A DNA stretch of 64,000 nucleotides from contig NZ_QAAD01000008.1 of NCBI RefSeq assembly GCF_003046625.1, forward strand, positions 1-64,000. The letters run 5' to 3'. A program made the position numbers and the translations under genes. The first letter of the stretch is position 1. Each line of letters opens with the position of its first letter. The notes under the pieces are model-generated. The model was not told the origin of the DNA. It saw only the letters and a list, made by a program, of their open reading frames with translations, and ran no database searches. Shown piece by piece: positions 35,654-44,321 of this stretch. The stretch comes from Mangrovibacterium marinum (GTDB taxonomy: Bacteria > Bacteroidota > Bacteroidia > Bacteroidales > Prolixibacteraceae).

Positions 35654-36601
35654 TTATTTTCGCGGTGCCTTGTCGCGCAAATAGAGAACCGTTCCGGCTA
35701 CGGGGCGTTCACCCAGGCGCATTCGGTTTAAACGGTACAGTTTCTTGAGACGGACACCATATTTTTGCGATACGTAGTGCATGGTTTCGTCGGACTGGAA
35801 GACATGCGTTTTGAAGTTGCGAAGCGCTTTGTTGCGTTTCGGAACGATGTACAGGATTTCGTTTACCTGTAAGCGGTGATCGTCGGGCAGATCGTTGTAT
35901 TTGTACAGTTCCCAAAGGTTCATGTTAAACTCGTCAACGATGCTTTGCGGGCTGTCGCCGGCTTTTACAACGATCGATTTCAGTCCGTTGCGGAAAACAA
36001 CCTTCCGTGTTTGGTACGGGTTAATCAGGTTTTTGGTCGATTGTTGCTGGTGGTTGTTGTTGGTCGTAATCATGTCCAGCTCATCGCCGGTAAGCAGCTG
36101 GTCGTATTCGTAAAGCTTATACTCTTCAATAATTTTGATCAGCGACTCGGCGTAGTGCGAGGCTGTTGCGTAGCCGGCTTTTTTCAATCCGCGGGCCCAG
36201 CCTTTATAGTCGGTAATGTCGAGCTGAAAGAGTGCGGCATAGCGGGGGTTGGCCACCAGAAAGTCGCTGTGGTCGATGTACGAATCTTCAACCGAGTTGT
36301 AGTGACGGAAACACTCATTGCGCATATCGTCGTCGTGATAAACGCGTTTGCCGGTCCAATTGCGTTTGCACTTAATTCCGAAATGGTTGTTGGATTTACG
36401 ACTTAGCTCGCTATTTCCGTTGCCCGACTCCAGGCAGCCCTGCGCGAGTGTGATACTAGCCGGAATCCCGGCGCGTTGCATTTCGTGAATGGCCAGTTTT
36501 CGGTATTTCTGGATGTATTCGTCGCGTGAAAGTACCCGTTGAGCGATACTTGCCATTGCCAGCGAACAAAATAAGATCAGTAAACCTGTTTTCTTGAGCA
36601 T
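35654..36601 (-). CDS. Secreted glucosaminidase with two LysM domains
   Basis: 315 residues from the ATG at 36601, the only start that puts a signal peptide at the N-terminus (MLKKTGLLILFCSLAMASIAQ, cleaved after AIAQ-like site). The glucosaminidase domain (about 25-170) has catalytic Glu in AQGCLESGNGNSEL; two LysM modules (about 200-250 and 270-312, e.g. ETMHYVSQKYGVRLKKLYRLN) bind peptidoglycan. It cleaves N-acetylglucosaminyl bonds in murein. Divergent from cdd. Confidence 0.92.
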   Translation of the reverse strand: MLKKTGLLILFCSLAMASIAQRVLSRDEYIQKYRKLAIHEMQRAGIPASITLAQGCLESGNGNSELSRKSNNHFGIKCKRNWTGKRVYHDDDMRNECFRHYNSVEDSYIDHSDFLVANPRYAALFQLDITDYKGWARGLKKAGYATASHYAESLIKIIEEYKLYEYDQLLTGDELDMITTNNNHQQQSTKNLINPYQTRKVVFRNGLKSIVVKAGDSPQSIVDEFNMNLWELYKYNDLPDDHRLQVNEILYIVPKRNKALRNFKTHVFQSDETMHYVSQKYGVRLKKLYRLNRMRLGERPVAGTVLYLRDKAPRK

Positions 36602-36642
36602 AGTTTTTGTTTTCAGTAAAATAAATGTTTCACAGCTTGCTT

Positions 36643-36675
36643 TTTGCGCGAATACAATTTTAAGCTGTATTTTTG
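36643..36675 (+). promoter_or_regulatory. Promoter of the cytidine deaminase gene
   Basis: TTTG at 36643-36646 and TATTTTTG at 36668-36675 with 21-bp spacing, both exact. The ATG is 18 bp after the -7 element. Confidence 0.7.
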
Positions 36676-36693
36676 GTATAAAGCTTTCTGACA

Positions 36694-37185
36694 ATGCAAA
36701 CAAAAGAAATCAAAATATTGGTAACCGAGTACAAAAATGCCGATGAGTTAATAACAAACGATCGTGAATTAGTACTGGCCGCACGCGAAAGTGCTGCTAC
36801 CGCTTATGCTCCTTACTCGCACTACCGGGTAGGGGCAGCACTTCGCCTGGCCGATGGCACCATTGTTCGGGGCAGTAATCAGGAAAATGCCGCCACACCG
36901 GTGGGGATCTGTGCCGAGCGCTCGGCTTTGTTTTGGGCCAACGCCAATTATCCGGAACAGGCTGTGGTGTGTATGGCCATTTCAGCCATTGACCAAAACG
37001 GGGAGCATGCTGCGAATCTGAGTCCTTGTGGCATTTGCAGGCAGGCCATGCTGGAAAGTCAGCACCGCTACGGGCAGCCCATTCGCATTATTTTGGATAG
37101 CCGTAATAAGATTGATGTGCTGAACAATGTGGAATGCCTGTTGCCGCTTAGTTTTAACGGCAATTCGTTGAATGGGTTCAAATAG
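36694..37185 (+). CDS. cdd: Cytidine deaminase
   Basis: 163 residues, homotetrameric type. Zinc ligands Cys73 (in VGICAERSALF, with catalytic Glu75), Cys112 and Cys115 (in PCGICRQ) are present; no second degenerate domain, unlike E. coli. It deaminates cytidine and deoxycytidine for pyrimidine salvage. Preceded by a near-consensus promoter; followed by a repeat-rich intergenic region. Confidence 0.95.
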   Translation: MQTKEIKILVTEYKNADELITNDRELVLAARESAATAYAPYSHYRVGAALRLADGTIVRGSNQENAATPVGICAERSALFWANANYPEQAVVCMAISAIDQNGEHAANLSPCGICRQAMLESQHRYGQPIRIILDSRNKIDVLNNVECLLPLSFNGNSLNGFK

Positions 37186-37484
37186 GGCTGCGGCAGTGGG
37201 GACTGCTAAAAAACAGAGAGGATTTCCGCGAATTGCGGATCGAGAGGAAAGTTGGGGGGGCCAGTTGTCTTGGTTATCGGGTTGTCCTTGTTGTCGGGTT
37301 GTCGTTCCGCAGAAATATGTTAGAGACGCACGATCGTGCGTCTGTACATTGTTGTTTTGGTTGTCGGGTTGTCGTTCCGCAGAAATCAAAGTCATACTGA
37401 TAGACCATTGTAATTTCAGCGTTTCGCGTAAAGCTCAGGCTGAAAAATAATTGGATCTCTTGCTGGTATGGCGGTTTGGGCAAT
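37186..37484. repeat. Intergenic repeats around a 20-bp perfect palindrome
   Basis: A 26-bp direct repeat beginning TTGTCGGGTTGTCGTTCC occurs at 37291-37316 and 37361-37386. Between them lies the perfect palindrome AGACGCACGATCGTGCGTCT (37324-37343). The reverse complement of the CAACCCGATAAC word of the two composite elements is also present near 37274. No gene seen. Confidence 0.7.
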
Positions 37485-37516
37485 GAAAAAACTCCGCCAA
37501 TTGCCCGACGGAGTTT
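37485..37516 (-). terminator. Terminator of the pseudouridine synthase gene
   Basis: AAACTCCG (37489-37496) pairs with CGGAGTTT (37509-37516), 12-nt loop; on the minus strand the hairpin is followed by six T. Confidence 0.82.
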
Positions 37517-37526
37517 GTAGCACGAA

Positions 37527-38219
37527 TTAATCTTTTAAATCTTTAATCAGAATGAGTTCGTCCCAAATCGGATCGCCTTTGGGAGGCTTTGCAATCAGGG
37601 TCATGGGTTCTTTACGCACCGGGTGAATGAACTCCAGCTTTCGGGCGTGCAAGTGAATGCCTCCATTCGGGTTGCTTCGTTCGGCGCCATATTTCAGGTC
37701 CCCTTTAATATGACAGCCAATGGTTAGTAACTGCGCGCGAATTTGGTGATGGCGACCTGTCTCCAGGTTAACTTCCAGTAAGTGATAACGATTCAAACTT
37801 GCTTTATGCACGTAGCTCAACGAACAAAGTTTGGCTCCTTTCTTTTTTTTGACTGATGCAAAACTTTTATTCTTGCCCTCGTCTTTCCACAGGTAGTGTT
37901 CCAGTGTGCCTTCCATTTCTTCGGGCAGCAGGTCAACAACAGCCCAGTAAGTTTTTTTGATGGCTGTTTTGTCCTGAAACATCTCATTTAGTCGGGTTAG
38001 TGCTTTGCTGGTTCGGGCAAAAAGTACGATCCCGCTTGTCGGCCGGTCGAGCCGGTGTGGAGAGCCCAGGTAAACATCGCCGGGCTTATTGTATTTCTTT
38101 TTAATGTAAGCTTTTACCTTATCAATTAAAGGCTCGTCGCCGGTTTTGTCACCCTGCACAATTTCGCCACAGGCTTTATTGACCGCAATCAGGTGGTTAT
38201 CTTCGTAGATTACTTGCAT
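37527..38219 (-). CDS. RluA-family pseudouridine synthase
   Basis: 230 residues, catalytic domain only (no S4 domain). Motif II is PHRLDRPTSGIVLFAR with the catalytic Asp; NKACGEIVQGD at the start and RKLEFIHPVRKE at the end are typical of the small RluA/RluC/TruC group. Isomerises uridine in rRNA or tRNA; the target cannot be told. It is followed by its own terminator. Upstream, 38222-38298 is an AATTTCAAA/TTCCAAG-rich word array. Confidence 0.9.
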   Translation of the reverse strand: MQVIYEDNHLIAVNKACGEIVQGDKTGDEPLIDKVKAYIKKKYNKPGDVYLGSPHRLDRPTSGIVLFARTSKALTRLNEMFQDKTAIKKTYWAVVDLLPEEMEGTLEHYLWKDEGKNKSFASVKKKKGAKLCSLSYVHKASLNRYHLLEVNLETGRHHQIRAQLLTIGCHIKGDLKYGAERSNPNGGIHLHARKLEFIHPVRKEPMTLIAKPPKGDPIWDELILIKDLKD

Positions 38220-38298
38220 TGGTTGAAAATTTCAAATCCCAGGTTTCAAATTCCAAGCTTCGCAACATAAAACTTGAAGCTCAGAACCTGGAACTGGA

Positions 38299-39114
38299 TT
38301 AGTATTGTTCACGTTCGTTGGGGAAATCCCTCGATTTAACATCGGTTATATAGTGCGATACGGCTCCTTTAATATCTTCGGCCAGGTTGGCATAACGACG
38401 CAGGAAGCGAGGTGAAAATTCCTGGGTAATACCCAGCATGTCGTGAATAACCAATACTTGTCCGTCGACCCCGTTACCGGCACCAATACCGATTACCGGG
38501 ATGCGTAACATTTCGGCAACCTGTTTACCCAGTTTGGCCGGGATTTTTTCAAGCACAACCGAGAAACAGCCGGCTTCTTCCAATAATTTGGCATCGGCAA
38601 TTAGTTTTTGAGCTTCCTCTTCCTCCTTGGCCCGCACCGAATAGGTGCCGTAGCGGTTGATGGATTGCGGCATCAGTCCGAGGTGTCCCATCACCGGAAT
38701 GCCAGCCGAGAGGATGCGATCAATTGATTCAATGATTTCCGCTCCACCTTCCAGTTTAATCGCATCGGCGGCGGTTTCTTTCATAATGCGGATGGCTGAT
38801 TTTAAGGCTTCTTTGCTATCGCCCTGGTAGGTGCCAAAGGGCAGATCGACAACTACCAAGGCCCGGTTTACAGCTTTGCGAACCGACACGCCGTGATAGA
38901 TCATCTGATCCAAGGTCATGGGCAGGGTTGTCTCGTTTCCCGCCATCACATTCGAGGCCGAATCACCGACCAGAATTACATCGACTCCCGCCTGATCGAC
39001 CAATTTGGCCATGCTATAGTCGTAGCTGGTCAACATGGAAATTTTTTCACCCTTCAGTTTCATCTCTGACAAAACGTGCGTGGTAACCCTTTTTACTTCT
39101 TTATGTACTGACAT
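38299..39114 (-). CDS. panB: 3-methyl-2-oxobutanoate hydroxymethyltransferase
   Basis: 271 residues, usual size. First step of pantothenate synthesis: hydroxymethyl transfer from 5,10-methylene-THF to ketoisovalerate. [39 protein letters not shown] (Mg-binding Asp) and KLEGGAE are all present, as is the catalytic Glu in [11 protein letters not shown]. It stands alone; panC is not in the window. Confidence 0.96.
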   Translation of the reverse strand: MSVHKEVKRVTTHVLSEMKLKGEKISMLTSYDYSMAKLVDQAGVDVILVGDSASNVMAGNETTLPMTLDQMIYHGVSVRKAVNRALVVVDLPFGTYQGDSKEALKSAIRIMKETAADAIKLEGGAEIIESIDRILSAGIPVMGHLGLMPQSINRYGTYSVRAKEEEEAQKLIADAKLLEEAGCFSVVLEKIPAKLGKQVAEMLRIPVIGIGAGNGVDGQVLVIHDMLGITQEFSPRFLRRYANLAEDIKGAVSHYITDVKSRDFPNEREQY

Positions 39115-39540
39115 CTCACAATAAAATTAATACAACATGCAAAGTAAGTAACTTTTATTGAATGTACGGAGAACAGGGAGAGTCAAAAGTCAAAAGTAGG
39201 AAGTCAAAAGGCAAAAGTTAACAGAGACACTAATCGGAACCTTCTCCGGGCGAGAAGTTTTGAGCTTCAAGGCTAGAGCTTCGAGTTCCAAAGTCCAAAT
39301 TTCAAAATCTAAATTCCAAGTTCCGGTCTACAACCAGTAACCAGTAACCAGCAACAGGTAACCAGTAACTGGATGTTATGTCGTTTTGTCACCAAGTCTG
39401 TCAGCCATCCCGACGTTTTATTTGACGATTATGCCAATTTTTCATTCGATCGGGACCTTCTGCGACTGGCACGGTGATTGATGAAAGCTGATCGAATTCG
39501 AACATGAATTGGAAAGTAAAATTTTAAAACTATAGATAAA
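39115..39540. repeat. Intergenic region with three short-word arrays upstream of dnaK
   Basis: Three different imperfect tandem arrays follow each other: AGTCAAA words (39181-39219), TTCCAA/TTTCAAA words (about 39257-39325), and AACCAGT words (39331-39372). The remaining 170 bp before dnaK have no clear TAnnTTTG element. No gene seen. Confidence 0.65.
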
Positions 39541-41451
39541 ATGGGAAAAATTATTGGAATCGATTTAGGAACAACGAACTCATGTGTTTCCGTAATGGAA
39601 GGAAACGAGCCGGTTGTAATTCCTAACAGCGAAGGAAAACGGACTACTCCGTCAATCGTCGCTTTCGTTGAAGGTGGAGAACGCAAGATTGGTGATCCGG
39701 CAAAACGTCAGGCCATCACAAACCCGCATAAAACGGTTTATTCAATCAAACGGTTTATGGGTGAAGGCTTCTCTCAGGTTAGCAAAGAAATTTCGCGTGT
39801 ACCTTATACTGTTGTGCAGGGTGATAATAATACACCTCGTGTACAAATTGACGATCGGAAATATTCACCGCAAGAGATTTCAGCCATGGTTCTTCAAAAA
39901 ATGAAGAAAACAGCTGAAGATTACCTGGGACAAGAAGTGACAGAAGCCGTAATTACCGTTCCTGCTTACTTTAACGATGCGCAACGTCAGGCAACCAAAG
40001 AAGCTGGTGAAATTGCCGGTTTGACAGTTCGCCGGATTATTAACGAACCTACGGCAGCATCGTTGGCTTATGGTTTGGATAAGATGGATCGCGACATGAA
40101 AGTTGCTGTATTCGACTTAGGTGGCGGTACGTTCGATATCTCCATTCTGGAGTTGGGCGACGGTGTATTCGAAGTAAAATCAACCGATGGTGATACACAC
40201 CTTGGTGGTGACGACTTCGACCAGGTGATTATTGACTGGTTGGCACAAGAGTTCCAAAACGAGGAAGGCATCGATTTGCGCAAAGATCCGATGGCTTTGC
40301 AACGTTTGAAAGAAGCTGCCGAGAAAGCAAAAATCGAGTTGTCGAGCTCAACATCAACAGAGATCAACTTGCCTTATATTATGCCGGTGAATGGTATTCC
40401 AAAACACTTGGTGAAAACATTGAGTCGTGCCAAATTCGAGCAGTTGGCTGACAGCTTGATCAACGCAACAATTGAGCCTTGCCGTAAAGCCTTGCAAAAT
40501 GCCGGATTGTCGGCTTCCGATATCGACGAGGTAATTTTGGTTGGTGGTTCAACCCGTATTCCTGCAATCCAGGAAAAAGTACAACAGTTCTTCGGCAAAG
40601 CGCCTTCAAAAGGTGTTAACCCCGACGAAGTAGTGGCCGTAGGTGCTGCAATCCAAGGTGGTGTGTTGACCGGTGAAGTAAAAGACGTGTTGTTGTTGGA
40701 TGTTACTCCGCTGTCATTGGGTATTGAAACCATGGGTGGTGTAATGACTAAGTTGATTGAAGCCAACACAACCATTCCGACTAAAAAATCGGAAACTTTT
40801 ACCACTGCTGCCGATAACCAGCCTTCAGTAGAAATTCACGTTCTGCAAGGTGAACGCCCGATGGCCAACGGTAACAAAACAATTGGCCGTTTCCACCTCG
40901 ACGGTATTCCACCCGCACAACGTGGAGTTCCTCAAATTGAAGTGACTTTCGATATTGATGCTAACGGTATTTTGCATGTAAGTGCGAAAGATAAAGCTAC
41001 CGGTAAATCACAATCAATCCGTATCGAAGCTTCTTCCGGTTTGAGTGACGATGAAATTAAACGTATGCGCGATGAGGCAGCTGCCAATGCCGATGCTGAC
41101 AAAGCAGCACGCGAAAAAATAGACAAGCTGAATCAGGCTGACAGTTTGATCTTCCAAACTGAAAAGCAAATGAACGAGTTTGGCGATAAATTGCCGGCCG
41201 ACAAAAAAGCGCCGATCGAAGCTGCATTGAACAAGCTGAAAGAAGCCCACAAAGCGCAGGATGTAGCAGCTATCGACGCTGCAACTGCTGAGTTGAATCA
41301 AGTGTTCCAGGCTGCTTCTCAGGAAATGTACAATGCCCAACAAGCACAAGGCGGTGCCCAACCGGGACCTGATGCCGGTGCTCAGGCAGGAAGCCAGCAA
41401 TCGGCCCAGGACGGTGAAGTAACCGATGTTGACTTTGAAGAAGTCAAGTAA
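39541..41451 (+). CDS. dnaK: Chaperone protein DnaK (Hsp70)
   Basis: 636 residues. Nucleotide-binding domain (1-380) with [29 protein letters not shown] and [11 protein letters not shown]; substrate-binding domain with [17 protein letters not shown] after the linker; alpha-helical lid; Ala/Gln-rich tail ending DVDFEEVK, close to the canonical EEVDK-like end. ATP-driven folding chaperone working with DnaJ and GrpE, which are not adjacent. Single-gene transcript with a strong terminator. Confidence 0.98.
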   Translation: MGKIIGIDLGTTNSCVSVMEGNEPVVIPNSEGKRTTPSIVAFVEGGERKIGDPAKRQAITNPHKTVYSIKRFMGEGFSQVSKEISRVPYTVVQGDNNTPRVQIDDRKYSPQEISAMVLQKMKKTAEDYLGQEVTEAVITVPAYFNDAQRQATKEAGEIAGLTVRRIINEPTAASLAYGLDKMDRDMKVAVFDLGGGTFDISILELGDGVFEVKSTDGDTHLGGDDFDQVIIDWLAQEFQNEEGIDLRKDPMALQRLKEAAEKAKIELSSSTSTEINLPYIMPVNGIPKHLVKTLSRAKFEQLADSLINATIEPCRKALQNAGLSASDIDEVILVGGSTRIPAIQEKVQQFFGKAPSKGVNPDEVVAVGAAIQGGVLTGEVKDVLLLDVTPLSLGIETMGGVMTKLIEANTTIPTKKSETFTTAADNQPSVEIHVLQGERPMANGNKTIGRFHLDGIPPAQRGVPQIEVTFDIDANGILHVSAKDKATGKSQSIRIEASSGLSDDEIKRMRDEAAANADADKAAREKIDKLNQADSLIFQTEKQMNEFGDKLPADKKAPIEAALNKLKEAHKAQDVAAIDAATAELNQVFQAASQEMYNAQQAQGGAQPGPDAGAQAGSQQSAQDGEVTDVDFEEVK

Positions 41452-41479
41452 GGTACGATAAATCGGAATAAACAATTAT

Positions 41480-41516
41480 AACAGCCGCAGTAGGATTCGT
41501 CTTACTGCGGTTTTTT
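41480..41516 (+). terminator. Rho-independent terminator after dnaK
   Basis: CCGCAGTA pairs with TACTGCGG, 10-nt loop, then eight T. The 37 bp are identical to the terminator at 63091-63127 after susD, although the flanks differ. Confidence 0.92.
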
Positions 41517-41673
41517 TTGTTCTTGACTGGAGTCGAGATGCTTGATTTTGAGACGAGCATGACAGTCGAATTTATAGAAATTACAGGAATTCAATTCCAA
41601 GAATAGAGAAAGGTTAAATTTAATAAACTTCATTTGCGGACCATCGCGTAATCACCGTCAGAGGATAAATAAG

Positions 41674-41928
41674 TTAGTAATGATAACGGCACTAAGCGAT
41701 GTACCAAACATCATTTTTAACCTTATATACAAGCCGATGCTCACCGGTAATACGGCGAGACCAAAAGCCAGATAGATTTAGTTTTAGAGCTTCCGGTATA
41801 CCGGTTCCTTCAAATGGAGTGCGTTGGCATTCTTTAATCAGATAATTGATTTTCTTTAGAGCCTTATTATCAGTATTTATCCAATGTAAATAATCCTCCC
41901 GGGCAAATTTGTCCCAGAAAATATCCAT
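41674..41928 (-). pseudogene. yoeB: YoeB-type mRNA interferase with nonsense codon near the end
   Basis: The frame reads 78 codons of a canonical YoeB (numbering as in E. coli: Glu46 in GTGIPE, Arg65 in GEHRLV), then TAG at 41694-41692, then Cys-Arg-Tyr-His-Tyr and TAA. The intact protein would have 84 residues, exactly the length of E. coli YoeB. CAG (Gln) to TAG is the simplest change. The lost His83 and Tyr84 are catalytic in YoeB, so the toxin should be inactive unless the stop is read through. It starts on the last base of the yefM stop. Confidence 0.85.
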
Positions 41929-42176
41929 TATTGTTCAATAAGTGGGTTGTTGAGCAAGTTCGCCTTTTTGTTAATGTTCTCAATGGAGCTTTCAAGGCGT
42001 TCGCGGTTGCTTTTATTCAAGTGGAATGTTTCCTGCAAAGCGTTAAACTCTTCCAAAGACATCATGACAATGCTTTTTCCTTTCGGGCGATGAACAATCA
42101 GCAACTCATCCTCGGCAACAGCGTCCAGGTTGGCTTTTAGATTTTGTCTCAATTCTGAATAATATACTGCTTTCAT
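41928..42176 (-). CDS. yefM: YefM-type antitoxin, copy 1
   Basis: 82 residues of the Phd/YefM family: YYSELRQNLKANLDAV DNA-binding half, LLIVHRPKGKSIVMMSLEEFN core, and a C-terminal toxin-binding helix. It overlaps yoeB by one base, the normal operon order. It is almost identical to the gene at 47301-47552, differing by a two-residue (6-bp) duplication and the last residue. Confidence 0.92.
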   Translation of the reverse strand: MKAVYYSELRQNLKANLDAVAEDELLIVHRPKGKSIVMMSLEEFNALQETFHLNKSNRERLESSIENINKKANLLNNPLIEQ

Positions 42177-42411
42177 ACTTTGCGATCTGTATTAGGTACA
42201 GAAGATATACGTACTTGTTTGCGCATTCACAAGCTTTTTATCTTTTCAATCTATTTTAGTTAGATGGTTGTTTTCCTTATAACAATTGGAAAAAAGAATT
42301 CAGAGAAGCTTTCCCGCTCTAGCCGGTAGTAGCCTTGCATATCGTCTATCTCCGAAAGAAAACAAGATTATTTCGTGCGAATGCTAATAAGTTAGCAGTT
42401 ACTTCTGACAA

Positions 42412-42648
42412 ATGAGACAAGCTAAGGTATTTTATAAGGATATGGAAGTGGGAGTTCTGACTCAACTCGACGAGGGAGCATTTGTTTTCCGGTATAGTGA
42501 TGCATGGATGGTAGATGATGGCAAACCTTCGATAAGCCTCACTTTGCCAAAATCGAATAAAGAATATCATTCAAAAAATCTTTACCCATATCCGAAACAA
42601 TATGAAAAACGTGCTGATGGAAATGAAAGACAAGATCTTGCTCCGTAA
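42412..42648 (+). pseudogene. HipA N-terminal-domain gene fragment
   Basis: The first 58 or so codons ([41 protein letters not shown]) match the start of HipA N-terminal-domain proteins, which continue FFxGLxPEGW. Here that is lost: after about 42590 the sequence becomes an IS982-type remnant. Its ATG overlaps the TGA of a short upstream frame (25 codons ending TSDK), perhaps the tail of the usual helix-turn-helix partner. Confidence 0.65.
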
Positions 42649-42834
42649 ACGATCGGTAATTGAAACCATTAACGATGAACTGAAAAATATTTGTTCGATT
42701 GAGTATTCCCGCACAGGTCGTTCGAAAACTTCATTACAAACCTAATCTCAGGGTTAATTGCTTATTGCTTTTTTTTCCAAAAACCAGCAATAAAATACGA
42801 GGTGATCAAAACTGAACAAATTGCTCTATTTTAA
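42602..42834 (+). pseudogene. IS982-type transposase C-terminal remnant
   Basis: In the frame from 42602, [20 protein letters not shown] and ICSIEYSR resemble the end of IS982-family transposases (usual form QIEHSRHRS.NF). A frameshift near 42728 moves the remaining part ([15 protein letters not shown]) into another frame ending at 42834. The catalytic domain is missing. No terminal repeat was found. Confidence 0.7.
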
Positions 42835-42969
42835 AATCGAACTGAGGTTAATAATTTCTTCTTCATACATCGTTTATTTTTTGAATACGATGCAAAGTTC
42901 AGCTGTTTTTCCGGGGATATGAAATTTTGTGTAATATAAAAATGGCATTTGTTGAATATGTACCTAAAA

Positions 42970-43014
42970 ACATAGGATTGAGAAGTCTTCATTTGCGACT
43001 TTTCAATCCTATGT
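42970..43014 (-). terminator. Terminator of the AraC-family gene
   Basis: 18-bp stem ACATAGGATTGAGAAGTC (42970-42987) and GACTTTTCAATCCTATGT (42997-43014) with one G-U pair and a 9-nt loop; five T follow on the minus strand. Confidence 0.88.
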
Positions 43015-43057
43015 CTTACAAAACTCGATGACAGAAACTATTCTATGGGGGGGACAT

Positions 43058-43978
43058 TCAAATATTGAACGCCATACTTTGAAAAGATGCCCGGTTACGA
43101 TAGTCCTTCGGTGTAATGCCAGATTTTTTCTTAAAGAACTTCACAAATGCAGAAGCGTCCGAGAAATAGAGGTCAGATGCTATTTGCAGAATGCTTTTGT
43201 CCGGATTGTTCAGTTGCAATTTCGCCTCGCTATACAGTAAATCTCCGATAAACTGCACAACAGTTTCCCCGCTCAGTTTTTTCACGATAGAGGTGAGATA
43301 CTGCGGTGTTATGTTCAGCCTTTCAGCATAAAACGGGGTCCAGTGTTCTTTTTTGAAATGAGTAATTGCCGATTCAACGAAAGACTTGAAGATAACATCA
43401 TTGCGATGTATGCGGTCGTTCTCATGATCGAATGGTGATACCTTTTCTATCAGATTGGCTGTTTCTATAAAAAATCCCACAAGGGCGTTCTGTATGGCGG
43501 CCTTCTGAAGAGAATGCCCCGTATCACGGATTTTTCGGTTGATATGCCAGAGGCTACCTGATAAAGAATCCCTCAGCTCCACTGGTACTGATACTACGGG
43601 ACTGATCTGTCTTTGTATGGAAATGGTACTTCTCATGATTCGGTCTGTCGAAGCAATCTCTTTTTGAAATTCTCTGGATACAAACAGATATACCGCTTTG
43701 AACTCCTTACTGAACTTGCACATGTGGAACAAGTGAGCAATAGACAGCATCAAAAGGTCCCCCTCCTTAACTTTATAAGATTTAAAATTGATTACGGCTT
43801 CCGCCGCACCCGAAAGAATGTAAATATACTGGTCCGACTTGGTGTAGCAGGGCAGCATAGGGGTTCTTTTCATCTGGTCGTAGTCGAGGGCGAAACATGA
43901 GATACCCGAGCCGAATTTGTCCGATTGCTGTAGGTATTGAAGCACTTCTTCTATGTCATGAATTCTCTGTTCTTGCAT
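43058..43978 (-). CDS. AraC-family transcriptional regulator
   Basis: 306 residues. N-terminal cupin-like sensor domain (about 20-170, e.g. YTKSDQYIYILSGAAEAVIN and GDLLMLSIAHLFHM) and C-terminal AraC double helix-turn-helix (about 205-300: YAERLNITPQYLTSIVKKLSG, IASDLYFSDASAFVKFFKKK). Has its own terminator. It is transcribed in the same direction as the GH3 gene, about 340 bp downstream of that gene. Lower GC look than the housekeeping genes and enclosure by yefM repeats suggest acquisition together with GH3. Its ligand is unknown. Confidence 0.9.
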   Translation of the reverse strand: MQEQRIHDIEEVLQYLQQSDKFGSGISCFALDYDQMKRTPMLPCYTKSDQYIYILSGAAEAVINFKSYKVKEGDLLMLSIAHLFHMCKFSKEFKAVYLFVSREFQKEIASTDRIMRSTISIQRQISPVVSVPVELRDSLSGSLWHINRKIRDTGHSLQKAAIQNALVGFFIETANLIEKVSPFDHENDRIHRNDVIFKSFVESAITHFKKEHWTPFYAERLNITPQYLTSIVKKLSGETVVQFIGDLLYSEAKLQLNNPDKSILQIASDLYFSDASAFVKFFKKKSGITPKDYRNRASFQSMAFNI

Positions 43979-44049
43979 AAGGATTACTATTACCGGTTTT
44001 CTTATTCAATTTACGACGCAAATGTTCCATAATCCAGTTGGCGGGTGGC

Positions 44050-44262
44050 CTAGCCGAGTGCCTTGATGCTCTGCGGGGCATCGAGAGGGGCCAGTTTCAA
44101 TTCAATGAAACCGGCACAATCGTTGTTCATAACAGCGTCGAGAACATCCTCTAGTTCGTCTTCCGTGTCAACCAAAGTACAATACACATTCTTACCGGAT
44201 GCAAATATATGGGGAAGTTCTGTATATTTCCAATCGGCAACATCATTGTATGTGCCTAGCGA
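44050..44262 (-). pseudogene. 3' fragment of a thiamine-diphosphate decarboxylase gene
   Basis: About 70 codons without a start: GTYNDVADWKYTELPHIF, then ASGKNVYCTLVDTEDELEDV, GFIELKLAPLDAPQSIKALG and stop TAG. This is the C-terminal end of pyruvate/indolepyruvate decarboxylase-type enzymes (YNDIxxW..LP..F then TExELExAL). The catalytic part is gone; upstream the frame decays after about 44262. Confidence 0.65.
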
Positions 44263-44321
44263 ACTGCGATTTTTATTTGTGATATTTTTTACTCAAATCG
44301 ATATTTTGATTATGTCATGTC

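Noticed and set aside
37186-37484. Repeat-palindrome arrangement as a CRISPR array
   Set aside because: Only two repeat copies with a palindrome between, no spacer series and no cas genes.
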